DNA of 64,000 nucleotides, from NCBI RefSeq assembly GCF_036311985.1, contig NZ_JAZDCJ010000019.1. One strand, 5' to 3'. Shown here piece by piece: positions 54,564 through 63,224 of the stretch. How positions within the stretch are numbered: the stretch's first letter is position 1; every line of letters begins with the position of its first letter. Origin of the DNA: JAZDCJ01 sp036311985 (GTDB lineage: Bacteria > Actinomycetota > Actinomycetes > Actinomycetales > Micrococcaceae). The notes below the pieces were generated by a model, which was given only the letters and a program-made list of their open reading frames with translations, did not search any database and had not been told where the DNA came from. The translations under genes and the position numbers were made by a program.

Positions 54564-55780
54564 CCGGCCAGCCTATCCCCGCCGCGCAGGCACGCCGCGG
54601 CGATCACGGCGGCCGCCGCCACCAGGGCCAGGACGCACGCCGCGGCCCCGGGCCAGCCGAACGGCGCGAACGCGAGCCCCACCGCCCAGCCGAACGCGCT
54701 CGAGCCCGCGTAGTAGGCGAGGTTGTAGAGGCTCGCGGCCTGGGCGCGCCCGCCCACGGCGAGCACCGGGACCCAGCCGCTCGCCACGGCGTGCGCACCG
54801 AAGAAGCCGGCCGTGAAGAGGAGCAGGCCCGCGACGACCGCCGGGAGCCAGTCCAGCACGGTCACCGCGAGGCCGGCGGCCATGACGCCCGTCGAACCGA
54901 GCAGGACGGGCAGGCGGCCCAGCCGGCCCACGAGCGCCCCCGCCCGGCGCGAGGACCAGGTGCCGGAGAGGTAGGCCAGGAACACGAACGAGGCCAGCGA
55001 GGCGGGGATGAGGAACGGCGGCGCTTCGAGCCGGAAGCCCAGGTAGTTGTAGACCGCGACGAATCCGCCCATGAGCAGCAGGCCCTGCGCGTAGAGCGCG
55101 AGCAGCCGGGGCCGCGCAAGGTTGGCCGCGAGCTTCGCGGCGAGTCCCGGCGCGCCCGGCGTGCGCCGTGGCACGGGCGTGAACCCGCGTGGGGCGGGAG
55201 CGGCGAGGATGAAGGCCGTCGCCGCCGCGGCCGCGAGGAGCGCCACGACGAGGGTCCCGGCCCGCCACGTGAGGAACTCGCTCAACGGGCCGGCGACGAG
55301 GCGGCCGGCGAGCCCGCCGAGGGTCGTCCCGGAGATGTAGGTGCCCGCGGCGACGGCCGAGTGCAGCGGCGCGATCTCCTCGCTCAGGTACGCGAGCGCC
55401 ACCGCGGGGATCCCGCCCAGGGCGAGCCCCTCGACGAAGCGCAGCGCCAGGAGCGCCTCGAACCCCGGGGCTGCCGGGACCAGCAGGCCCAGGACGACGG
55501 CGGCGACGACCGCCGTCTTCATGGTCCGCAGGCGCCCGATCCGGTCCGCGACAGCGGACCAGGCGATCACGGAGGACGCGAGGCCCGCCGTGGCCGCGGA
55601 GACCGCGAGCGCGGCCTGCGCCTCGGACACGGCGAGGTCGCGGGCCAGCTCCGGCAGGACGCCCTGGACCGAATAGAGCTGGGAGAACGTGGCGACGCCG
55701 GCGGCGAAGAGCGCCAGGATCATGCGCCGGTAGCCGGGCGAGCCGTGCGCGTGCCCGCCGAACGCGTCCCCGCCGGCCAA
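54560..55780 (-). CDS. MFS transporter (drug/sugar efflux type)
   Basis: A 406-residue 12-helix major facilitator: ALFAAGVATFSQLYSVQGVLPELARDL, WSAVADRIGRLRTMKTA (signature loop) and VEGLALGGIPAVALAYLSEE. The start is uncertain: TTG 55780 directly after the CAAX protease stop gives an extra 19 residues typical of relatives; the only ATG, 55723, would clip helix 1's approach. It lies between a CAAX protease and the MATE gene in a minus-strand set of three. Confidence 0.82.
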   Translation of the reverse strand: MAGGDAFGGHAHGSPGYRRMILALFAAGVATFSQLYSVQGVLPELARDLAVSEAQAALAVSAATAGLASSVIAWSAVADRIGRLRTMKTAVVAAVVLGLLVPAAPGFEALLALRFVEGLALGGIPAVALAYLSEEIAPLHSAVAAGTYISGTTLGGLAGRLVAGPLSEFLTWRAGTLVVALLAAAAATAFILAAPAPRGFTPVPRRTPGAPGLAAKLAANLARPRLLALYAQGLLLMGGFVAVYNYLGFRLEAPPFLIPASLASFVFLAYLSGTWSSRRAGALVGRLGRLPVLLGSTGVMAAGLAVTVLDWLPAVVAGLLLFTAGFFGAHAVASGWVPVLAVGGRAQAASLYNLAYYAGSSAFGWAVGLAFAPFGWPGAAACVLALVAAAAVIAAACLRGGDRLAG

Positions 55781-55782
55781 CG

Positions 55783-56559
55783 CTACGGGTTCAGCAGCGG
55801 CAGCACCGTGTAGGCCAGGGAGAGGGCCACCGCGTTGTTGAAGAAGTGCAGGATGTAGGCGTAGGCGAGCGACTTGCCGGTCAGGACGTAGGCGACGCTG
55901 ATCACCGTGCCGAGCGTCAGGTAGGGCACGAGCGAGCTGACGTCGAACGAGCCGGTGCCGATGAAGTGGATCCCCGCGAAGAGCGCGATCGAGACCACCA
56001 CGCAGAGCCAGACGTTGACGTAGCGGCTGAGCTTGCCGATGAGCAGGTGGCGGAAGACGTACTCCTCCACGAACGGCCCCATGACCACGGCCACGACGAA
56101 CATCGTGGGGAACGGGACGGAGTAGGTCATGCCCTCGATCGCCAGCTGGTTCTCGCTCTTGACCACCTCCCCCATGCCCATGAGGATCGCAGCCGTGATC
56201 ATGAGCGAGCCGAACCAGGCGCCCGGAATGCCGAAGCCCTTGGCCCACGGGTGGAACGCGAACGTGCGCAGGGATTCGCGGAACGCGCCGAAGGCCATGA
56301 TCATCGCGGCCGTGAAGAGGACGGCGTAGACGATCAGGTTGACCGCGAACGTCGCCGTGTCCGGCGTGGAGAACGTGTCCGTGAAGCCCGGGACGAGGAC
56401 CATGAAGCTGGCCAGGCCCACGACGAACAGCAGGATGTACAGGCCCACCGTGACGCCGTCGCCGACCCCGAAGCGGCCGGGATCGAACACGGGCTGCCGG
56501 CGCCGCGGCCCGGGGAACGGGTAGGGGCCGGCCGGTCCTGGCTGGGGGTGGGGACGCAT
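55783..56559 (-). CDS. CPBP family intramembrane metalloprotease (CAAX-type)
   Basis: A 258-residue protein with about eight helices. The CPBP/ABI motifs are visible: VMGPFVEEYVFRHLLIG (the EExxxR motif) near 165 and LFAGIHFIGTG (the FxxxH motif) near 205, with the final helix region HFFNNAVAL. The N-terminus is Pro-rich and basic (PHPQPGPAGPYPFPGPRRRQP). Substrates are unknown. First of the three-gene CAAX-MFS-MATE set. Confidence 0.85.
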   Translation of the reverse strand: MRPHPQPGPAGPYPFPGPRRRQPVFDPGRFGVGDGVTVGLYILLFVVGLASFMVLVPGFTDTFSTPDTATFAVNLIVYAVLFTAAMIMAFGAFRESLRTFAFHPWAKGFGIPGAWFGSLMITAAILMGMGEVVKSENQLAIEGMTYSVPFPTMFVVAVVMGPFVEEYVFRHLLIGKLSRYVNVWLCVVVSIALFAGIHFIGTGSFDVSSLVPYLTLGTVISVAYVLTGKSLAYAYILHFFNNAVALSLAYTVLPLLNP

Positions 56560-56607
56560 GCCCCAACCCTACCGATTCGCCCCGGGCCGCGCTTCACGCC
56601 GGGACCC

Positions 56608-57285
56608 TCAGAGCACCCGGATCCCGGCCTCGGCGGCGAGCAGCGGCGCGAGGTCCTGGAGCTGCAGGGCGTCGATCGTCGCGCCCCGCAGCCCCGCCGG
56701 GGCCGTGATGGACCTCAGGCCCGCACCGCGCAGGTCGGCGTGGGAGAGCCGGGCCCCGTGGAGCAGGAGCGAGTCGATCCGGCAGTCCTCGAAGGCCACC
56801 CGGGTCGCCGTCGCGGATCCCAGGTCGAGCTCCTCGATGATGACGTCCCGGAACAGGACGTCCTTGAGCTCGGCCGAGCGCAGGTTGACGTAGCCGAGCT
56901 TGCCGCCGTCGAACAGCACGGAGCGCAGCGTGGCCCCGTACAGCTCGGCGGAGCCGATCCGCCCGCGGGCGATCCGCGTGTTCCACCAGGCAGAGTCCGG
57001 GGCGGAGAGCGTCGGCGCGAGCAGCTCCTCGAAGCGGCAGTCGCCGAAGGAGGCCCGCTCGAGGCGCGCCCCGGCGAGGGAGACCCCGCGGAAGGAGCAG
57101 GCCGTGAAGACGGCGTCCTCGAGGTCCGCTCCCGCGGCGTCGTCCTGCTCGAACAGCAGGCCCTCGCACCGCCCGTCGGCATCCAGCGCGGTCAGGTCGC
57201 CGGCCCCGGGGTACGACGCCGGGGCGAAGGACGGCAGGCGGGGCGCCTGGGGCGCGGGCCGGGCGGGCACCGCCTCCCGCCCCAC
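56608..57285 (-). CDS. pentapeptide-repeat protein
   Basis: A 225-residue protein. After a Pro/Ala-rich start, A(D/N)LxX-type pentapeptides recur from about residue 50 (ADLEDAVFTACSFRGVSLAGARLERASFGDCRF...) to 200 (GARLSHADLRGAGLRS), predicting a right-handed quadrilateral beta helix. Some family members (MfpA, Qnr) mimic DNA and shield gyrase. It is the last gene of the ABC exporter operon, its GTG beginning 1 bp past the exporter stop, so it is co-transcribed with an exporter. Confidence 0.8.
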   Translation of the reverse strand: MGREAVPARPAPQAPRLPSFAPASYPGAGDLTALDADGRCEGLLFEQDDAAGADLEDAVFTACSFRGVSLAGARLERASFGDCRFEELLAPTLSAPDSAWWNTRIARGRIGSAELYGATLRSVLFDGGKLGYVNLRSAELKDVLFRDVIIEELDLGSATATRVAFEDCRIDSLLLHGARLSHADLRGAGLRSITAPAGLRGATIDALQLQDLAPLLAAEAGIRVL

Positions 57286-59379
57286 TCAGCCCTCCCGGCC
57301 GGACGCGTCCGCCGAGGCGGCGTCGGGGACCGGCTCCGCACCGCCGTCGTCCCCCGGCTCCACCCCGGCCTGCGGCGCCGAGGCGGCGTCCGCGAGCGCG
57401 GCGGCGTCGGGGTCCTCGGCCGGGCCCGCGAACTGGGACATGTAGAGCCGGTGGTACGCACCGCGGGACTCGAGCAGCCGCTCGTGGCTGCCCTGCTCGA
57501 CGATCCGGCCCGCCTCCATCACCAGGATGGTGTCCGCGTCGCGGATCGTGGAGAGCCGGTGGGCGATCACGAAGCTCGTGCGGTCGCTGCGCAGGGCGGC
57601 CATGGCGTGCTGGACCAGGACCTCGGTGCGCGTGTCCACGGAGGAGGTCGCCTCGTCGAGGATCAGCAGCGAGGGGTTGGCCAGGAACGCGCGGGCGATC
57701 GTGATGAGCTGCTTCTCGCCGGCCGAGACGTTGGTGCCCTCGTCGTCGATCACCGTCTGGTAGCCGTCCGGGAGCGCCCTGACGAAGCGGTCGACGTAGG
57801 TGGCGCGGGCCGCCTCGAAGACGTCCTCGTCGCTCGCGTCCAGGCGCCCGTAGCGGATGTTGTCCATGATGGTGCCGTTGAACAGCCAGGCGTCCTGCAG
57901 CACCATGCCCACCTTGGAGCGCAGCTCCGCGCGGGACAGCGCGGTGACGTCCACGCCGTCGAGCGTGATGCGCCCGGAATCGAGCTCGTAGAAGCGCATG
58001 ACCAGGTTCACGAGCGTCGTCTTGCCCGCGCCCGTGGGTCCGACGATCGCCACCGTGTGGCCCGGGTGCGCCTCGAAGGACAGCTCCTCGATGAGCGGCT
58101 TGGCCGGATCGTAGGAGAACGAGACGCCGTGGAACTCCACGTGGCCGTCGGTGCGCTCCGGGAGGTGTCCCGTGACCGTCTCCGGCTCCTCCTCGTCGGC
58201 GTCGAGCAGCTCGAACGTCCGCTCGGCGCTCGCCACGCCGGACTGGAGCATGTTGGCCATGCCGGCCATCTGCCCGAGCGGCTGCGTGAACTCGCGCGAG
58301 TACTGGATGAAGGCCGTCGCGTCGCCGAGGGTCATCTGCCCGCTCGCGACGCGCAGGCCGCCGACCACGGCGATGCCCACGTAGGCCAGGTAGGAGATGA
58401 AGTTCATCACCGGGTAGATGGTGCCGGAGACGAACTGGGCGCCGAAGGAGGCCTTGTAGAGCTCCTCGTTGCGCTCGTCGAAGCGCGCCAGCGCCTCCTC
58501 CTCGCGCCCGAAGACCTTCATGAGCTCGTGGCCGGAGAAGGACTCCTCGATCTGCCCGTTGAGGGCGCCGGTGGACTTCCACTGGGCCGTGAACTGCTTC
58601 TGGGCCCGCACGCCGATGACGCCGGCCGCGACGGCGGACAGCGGCAGCGCGATGAGCGCGATCAGCGCGAGCTGCCAGGAGACGATGAACATCATGATGA
58701 CGATCCCGACCACCGTCAGGAGCGCCTGGACGAGCTGCGCGAACGCCTGTTGGAGGGCGTTCTGGATGTTGTCGACGTCGTTCGTCACGCGCGAGAGCAC
58801 ATCGCCGCGCTGGCGCGTGTCGAAGTAGTTCAGCGGCAGCCGGTTGAGCTTGTGCTCGACGTCCTTGCGGAGGTTGTAGACCACGCGCATGACGAGCTTG
58901 TTGAGGATGAAGCCCTGGGCCCACATGAACACGTTGGCGACGAAGTACATCGCCAGCACGATCGAGATGACGATCCCGAGCTCGCGGAAGTCGATCCCGG
59001 CGCCGGGGACCACCGTCATGCCGGAGAGCATGTCGGCGAAGTCGTCCTGGCCGCTGGCCCGCAGGCCCGCGATGAACTGCTCCTGGGTGACGTCGGCGGG
59101 CATCATGGGGCCGAGCACGCCCGCGAAGATGATGTCCATGGCGTAGCCGAGGACCTTCGGGGCGATGACGTTGAGCACGACGCCGATGGCCACGAAGACC
59201 AGGACGATCCCGATGCCGGCCTTCTCCGTGCCGAGCAGGCCCAGCAGGCGCTTGGCCGAGGGCCAGAAGTGCTTGGGCTTGCGGATCGACGTCTGGCCGC
59301 CGAATCCGTCGTCGAGCGACATGTCGGCGAACTCTTCCTCGGTGTTCTCTTCGGTGTTCTCCACCTGGGTCTGCGCCAT
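57286..59379 (-). CDS. ABC exporter half, subunit B (heterodimeric type)
   Basis: A 697-residue fused permease-ATPase. Six helices in about 60-370 follow an acidic N-terminus of about 40 residues; the nucleotide-binding domain has Walker A GPTGAGKTTLV, signature SAGEKQ, and Walker B LLILDEATSSVD with the catalytic Glu. The signature is degenerate (SAGEK instead of SGGQ). It is complementary to the partner gene, which has a good signature but Asp in place of the Glu. It starts right after the partner stop (TAGATG). Confidence 0.88.
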   Translation of the reverse strand: MAQTQVENTEENTEEEFADMSLDDGFGGQTSIRKPKHFWPSAKRLLGLLGTEKAGIGIVLVFVAIGVVLNVIAPKVLGYAMDIIFAGVLGPMMPADVTQEQFIAGLRASGQDDFADMLSGMTVVPGAGIDFRELGIVISIVLAMYFVANVFMWAQGFILNKLVMRVVYNLRKDVEHKLNRLPLNYFDTRQRGDVLSRVTNDVDNIQNALQQAFAQLVQALLTVVGIVIMMFIVSWQLALIALIALPLSAVAAGVIGVRAQKQFTAQWKSTGALNGQIEESFSGHELMKVFGREEEALARFDERNEELYKASFGAQFVSGTIYPVMNFISYLAYVGIAVVGGLRVASGQMTLGDATAFIQYSREFTQPLGQMAGMANMLQSGVASAERTFELLDADEEEPETVTGHLPERTDGHVEFHGVSFSYDPAKPLIEELSFEAHPGHTVAIVGPTGAGKTTLVNLVMRFYELDSGRITLDGVDVTALSRAELRSKVGMVLQDAWLFNGTIMDNIRYGRLDASDEDVFEAARATYVDRFVRALPDGYQTVIDDEGTNVSAGEKQLITIARAFLANPSLLILDEATSSVDTRTEVLVQHAMAALRSDRTSFVIAHRLSTIRDADTILVMEAGRIVEQGSHERLLESRGAYHRLYMSQFAGPAEDPDAAALADAASAPQAGVEPGDDGGAEPVPDAASADASGREG

Positions 59380-61113
59380 CTAGGCCACCTCCTCCGCGCT
59401 GATCTGGGATTCGACGATCTCGCGGTAGGTCTCCGAGGAGGCCAGGAGCTCGTCGTGGGTACCGCGGTCCACGATCCTGCCGTTGTCGAGGACCAGGATC
59501 TGGTCCGCTTCGGTGATCGAGGCGACGCGCTGGGCGACCATGATGACGGTCGCGTCGTGGATGCTGGACTTCAGGGCCTGCCGCAGCCGGGCGTCGGTGG
59601 CGACGTCGAGGGCGGAGAACGAGTCGTCGAACAGGTACACGGCCGGCCGGGCGACGAGCGCCCGGGCGATGCAGAGGCGCTGCCGCTGGCCGCCCGAGAC
59701 GTTGGTGCCGCCCTGGGAGATCCTGGTCTCGAGCCCGTCCGGCTTCTCGCGCACGAAGTCCTCGGCCTGGGCGATCCGCAGGGCCTCCCACAGCTCGGCC
59801 TCGTCGGCGTCGCCCTTGCCGTAGCGCAGGTTGGACGCGACGGTTCCGGAGAAGAGGTACGGCCGCTGCGGGACGGTGGAGACGCGCCGGGACAGCTGTT
59901 CGCGGGTGAGCCCGGAGACCGGGACGCCGTCGATCAAGACCTCGCCGGACCCGGGATCGTAGAGCCGGGGCACGAGGTTCAGCAGCGTGGACTTGCCGGC
60001 GCCGGTCGAGCCGATGATCGCCGTCGTCTGGCCCGGCTTCGCCGTGAAGCTGATGTCCTTGAGCACGGGCTCCTCGGCGCCGGGGTAGCCGAAGCTAACG
60101 CCGCGGAACTCGACCTCGCCGCGGACGGGCCCCGTCGCGCGCGGCGCGTGGGGATCGTGGAGGGAGGGTTCGACGGCGGTCACCTCGCCGATGCGCTCGG
60201 CGCAGACCATGGCGCGCGGGATCATCATGGCCATGAACGTGCCCATCATGACGGCCATGAGGATCTGCAGGAGGTACTGCAGGAAGGCCGTGAGCGCACC
60301 GACCTCGACCTGGCCGGCATCGACCCGCTGGCCGCCGAACCAGAGCACGGCGGCGGTGGCCACGTGCAGGATCATGCCGATGACGGGGAACATGAGCACG
60401 AACAGCTGGCCGACCTTGACGCCGACGTCCGTCAGCTTCTCGTTGGCGCCGCGGAAGCGTTCGGTCTCGAAGTCCTCGCGGACGAACGCGCGGACCACGC
60501 GGATGCCGGTGATCTGCTCGCGCAGCACGCCGTTGATGCCGTCGATGCGGTCCTGCATGATGCGGAACAGGGGCATGAGGAAGCGGATGAGGATGCCGAC
60601 GATGACCACGAGGAGCGGCACGGAGACCCAGACGAGCCAGGACAGCCCGGCGTCCTCGCGCAGCGCCATGATGATGCCGCCGATGCACATGATGGGGGCC
60701 GCGACCATGAAGTTCAGGCCCATGAGCACGAGCATCTGGACCTGCTGGACGTCGTTCGTGCCACGCGTGATCAGGGTGGGGGCGCCGAACTGGTTGACCT
60801 CGCGCGCCGAGAAGCCGGCGACGGAGTGGAAGACGGCGCGGCGGATGTCCCGGCCGATGGCCATGGACGTCTTGGCGCCGAAGTAGACGGCGGCGACGGC
60901 GGTGAGCACCTGCGCGAACGCGACGCCGAGCATCACTCCGCCGGTGCGCCAGATGAAGTCGGTGTCGCCCTTGGCCACGCCCTCGTCGATGATGCGGGCG
61001 TTGAGGCTGGGCAGGTAGAGCGTGGCGATCGTGGTGGCCAGCTGGAAGACCATCACGGCCACGATCCACATCGTGTAGGGCTTGGAGTACTTCAGGATCA
61101 GTCGAAGCAGCAT
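59380..61113 (-). CDS. ABC exporter half, subunit A (heterodimeric type)
   Basis: A 577-residue permease-ATPase: six helices (15-310), Walker A GSTGAGKSTLLN, signature SGGQRQRLCIARAL, Walker B YLFDDSFSALD with Asp where the catalytic Glu normally stands. The pair resembles LmrCD/TM287-288 drug exporters with one degenerate ATP site. ATG 61113 begins MLLRLILKYSKPYTMWIVAV. It heads the operon ABC-ABC-pentapeptide and is preceded by a promoter with a built-in dyad (61216-61243). Confidence 0.9.
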   Translation of the reverse strand: MLLRLILKYSKPYTMWIVAVMVFQLATTIATLYLPSLNARIIDEGVAKGDTDFIWRTGGVMLGVAFAQVLTAVAAVYFGAKTSMAIGRDIRRAVFHSVAGFSAREVNQFGAPTLITRGTNDVQQVQMLVLMGLNFMVAAPIMCIGGIIMALREDAGLSWLVWVSVPLLVVIVGILIRFLMPLFRIMQDRIDGINGVLREQITGIRVVRAFVREDFETERFRGANEKLTDVGVKVGQLFVLMFPVIGMILHVATAAVLWFGGQRVDAGQVEVGALTAFLQYLLQILMAVMMGTFMAMMIPRAMVCAERIGEVTAVEPSLHDPHAPRATGPVRGEVEFRGVSFGYPGAEEPVLKDISFTAKPGQTTAIIGSTGAGKSTLLNLVPRLYDPGSGEVLIDGVPVSGLTREQLSRRVSTVPQRPYLFSGTVASNLRYGKGDADEAELWEALRIAQAEDFVREKPDGLETRISQGGTNVSGGQRQRLCIARALVARPAVYLFDDSFSALDVATDARLRQALKSSIHDATVIMVAQRVASITEADQILVLDNGRIVDRGTHDELLASSETYREIVESQISAEEVA

Positions 61114-61215
61114 GGTGGAAGTGGTCCTTTGCGCGGTTCCGCCCACGGCGCGCCCCGGGGCGGGGCGGGGTGGCGGGAGGGCACGCGGAGGCCGGCTGCC
61201 TCCGGAGCATAAGGA

Positions 61216-61243
61216 ACTCTAGTCCCCAGTTGGGACAACTCAA
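61216..61243 (-). promoter_or_regulatory. promoter of the ABC exporter operon with dyad in the spacer
   Basis: On the minus strand, -35 TTGAGT (61243-61238) and -10 TAGAGT (61221-61216) have a 16-bp spacer containing GTCCC-AACTG-GGGAC (61236-61222). A dyad between the two RNA polymerase boxes is a typical repressor site (MarR/TetR style). It leaves a leader of about 95 nt before ATG 61113. Confidence 0.6.
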
Positions 61244-61275
61244 TCCGTCGAGAGGATGATTTCTCCGCCGGCGGA

Positions 61276-61719
61276 TCAGCCGCGGGCGAGGAGCCTCTCG
61301 AGCTTCGCGAAGGACTGCTCCCAGCCGCCGCCCGCCATCTCGAGGACCTCTTCGGGGTAGGGGCCTTGGCTGAGGCGCATCCGCGTGCCGCGGCCGGACT
61401 CCTCGAGCTCGACCCGCAGCTCCATGACCTGTCCGCCGGACTCCGGCGTCGCGGCGGTACGCCCCACGAGGAGCGACGGCGGCTCGAACGCGCCGAGCTC
61501 GGCCTCGATGGGCGAGACGGACAGGGGGTCCTCGTCGGAGGCCATAACGAGCCGCCACACGCCGCCGGGGCGCGGTTCCACCATCACGGACCCCGCGGTC
61601 ACGCTCCAGCCCTCGGGGCCGAACCAGGCGGCGAGGACGTCGGGATCGGTCCACGCCTCCCACACCTTCTCCCGCGGCGCATCGAAGTCGCGTTCCATCA
61701 CCAGGGTTCCATCGGCCAT
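61276..61719 (-). CDS. SRPBCC/AHSA1 domain protein
   Basis: A 147-residue START-like fold protein: MERDFDAPREKVWEAWTDPDVLAAWFGPEGWSV at the start and GGGWEQSFAKLERLL at the end, as in the AHSA1 (activator of Hsp90) group of small ligand-binding proteins. Ligand unknown. Single gene, between the ABC exporter promoter and the divergent BNR gene. Confidence 0.85.
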   Translation of the reverse strand: MADGTLVMERDFDAPREKVWEAWTDPDVLAAWFGPEGWSVTAGSVMVEPRPGGVWRLVMASDEDPLSVSPIEAELGAFEPPSLLVGRTAATPESGGQVMELRVELEESGRGTRMRLSQGPYPEEVLEMAGGGWEQSFAKLERLLARG

Positions 61720-61825
61720 GGCGCCAGAGTACCCGTCCGCGGTCCGGGGGTCGACGCCGCCGCGGTCCCGAATCCGGGTCCACCACCCCTTGTCCGCCGC
61801 CGCACCCGGTGGTGGACTATGGCCC

Positions 61826-62923
61826 ATGGGCAACGCAGCAGAGACCGTGATCGCCATCGGCACCAAAAAGGGCCTGTGGCTCGCCAGAAGCACCGACCGC
61901 GCCAGCTGGATCCTGGACGGCCCGTACTTCCTCAACATCGAGGTGGCCTCCGTGGCCATCGACACCCGCGGCGGCCGGACCCGCGTCCTCGCCGGCATCA
62001 ACGACTGGCACTGGGGCCCGGCCGTGGTGCATTCGGATGACCTCGGCGCCACGTGGACCGAGCCGGAGCACGGGGCCATCAAGTTTCCGGCGGACACGGG
62101 CGCGGAGCTCGCCCGGATCTGGCACCTGCGCCCGGACACCGACGAGCGGCCGGGCGTGGTCTGGGCCGGCTGCGAACCGATCTCCGTGTGGAAGTCCACG
62201 GACTCCGGGGAGAGCTTCGAGCTGAACCGCGGGCTGTGGGAGCACCCGCACCGCAAGGAGTGGGGCGAGGGATTCGGAGGCCCCGCGGCCCACACGATCA
62301 TCCCGGACCGCGAGGACGCCAAGACGCTGCACGTGGCCATGAGCACGGGCGGCGTGTACCGCAGCCGGGACGCGGGCGGCAGCTGGGAGCCGCGCAACAA
62401 GGGCATCAGCGCCGGGTTCATGCCGGACGAGGAGCCGGAGTTCGGCCAGTGCGTGCACCGCATCACGGCGGACGCCGCGGACCACAACCGGCTCTACGCG
62501 CAGAACCACGGCGGGGTCTACCGGACGGACAACGGCGGGGACGAGTGGGTGAGCATCGCCGACGGGCTGCCGGCCGACTTCGGCTTCACGTTCCTGACGC
62601 ACCCGCGCCGGGCGGGCACGGCGTGGACCATTCCGCTCCATTCCGACTTCCAGCGCATCCCGGTCGGAGGCCGGCTGGCGCTCTGGCGCACGGACGACGC
62701 CGGGCTGACCTGGGCGGAGCAGCGCGAAGGCCTCCCGGACGGCGAGTACAACGTGGTGCTGCGGGACGCGGCGTGGGTCGACGAGCACGACGGCGTCGCG
62801 GGGCTCTACTTCGGCACGCGGGCCGGCGAGGTCTTCGCGAGCAGCGACGAGGGGGCGTCCTTCAGCCAGGTCGCCGAACGGCTGCCGGACGTGCTCAGCG
62901 TCCGCGCAGCCATCGTGGCGTAG
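61826..62923 (+). CDS. BNR/sialidase-like beta-propeller protein
   Basis: A 365-residue protein with repeated Asp-box (BNR) motifs: HSDDLGATWTEP, KSTDSGESFELN, RSRDAGGSWEPR, RTDNGGDEWVS, RTDDAGLTWAE, SSDEGASFSQV. These mark the blades of a beta-propeller. No signal peptide, so cytoplasmic. Called exo-alpha-sialidase-like or WD40/YVTN/BNR in related genomes, but without catalytic evidence. It ends 2 bp before the MoaD-like gene; the two form an operon. Confidence 0.8.
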   Translation: MGNAAETVIAIGTKKGLWLARSTDRASWILDGPYFLNIEVASVAIDTRGGRTRVLAGINDWHWGPAVVHSDDLGATWTEPEHGAIKFPADTGAELARIWHLRPDTDERPGVVWAGCEPISVWKSTDSGESFELNRGLWEHPHRKEWGEGFGGPAAHTIIPDREDAKTLHVAMSTGGVYRSRDAGGSWEPRNKGISAGFMPDEEPEFGQCVHRITADAADHNRLYAQNHGGVYRTDNGGDEWVSIADGLPADFGFTFLTHPRRAGTAWTIPLHSDFQRIPVGGRLALWRTDDAGLTWAEQREGLPDGEYNVVLRDAAWVDEHDGVAGLYFGTRAGEVFASSDEGASFSQVAERLPDVLSVRAAIVA

Positions 62924-62925
62924 CC

Positions 62926-63213
62926 GTGCCGAGCGCGATCCTGGACGTGCCCGCGGTGCTCGCGCCGACCCTCGGCGGGCGCCGGACGCTGGATCTGGAG
63001 TACGACGCCGGAGCGACCGTGGGTGCCCTGCTGGACCGGGTGGGGGCCGGGCACCCCGTCTTCGCGCGGCGCATCCGGACGGAGACGGGCGCGGTGCGGC
63101 GCTTCGTCAATGTGTTCGTGGGGCAGGACAACATCCGCGACCTGGCCGGGCTGGACACGCCGGTGCCGGACGGGGCCCGCATCCTGGTGATCCAGTCGGT
63201 CGCCGGCGGCTGA
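62926..63213 (+). CDS. MoaD/ThiS-family ubiquitin-like protein
   Basis: A 95-residue beta-grasp protein ending in ILVIQSVAGG. The C-terminal Gly-Gly is the adenylation/thiocarboxylation site of MoaD, ThiS and prokaryotic SAMP modifiers. RRFVNVFVGQDNIRDLAG in the middle is typical. No MoeB/ThiF, MoaE or ThiG neighbour is seen; the only partner is the BNR propeller directly upstream. GTG start, 2 bp after its stop. Confidence 0.8.
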   Translation: MPSAILDVPAVLAPTLGGRRTLDLEYDAGATVGALLDRVGAGHPVFARRIRTETGAVRRFVNVFVGQDNIRDLAGLDTPVPDGARILVIQSVAGG

Positions 63214-63224
63214 TCCGCGGCGCG

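Noticed and set aside
55846..61212. A plus-strand open frame of almost 1,800 codons opposite the CAAX protease, pentapeptide and ABC genes.
   Set aside because: It mirrors well-supported minus-strand genes; the translation is His/Asp/Arg/Gly-biased and without domain logic, as third-position GC makes antisense frames stay open.
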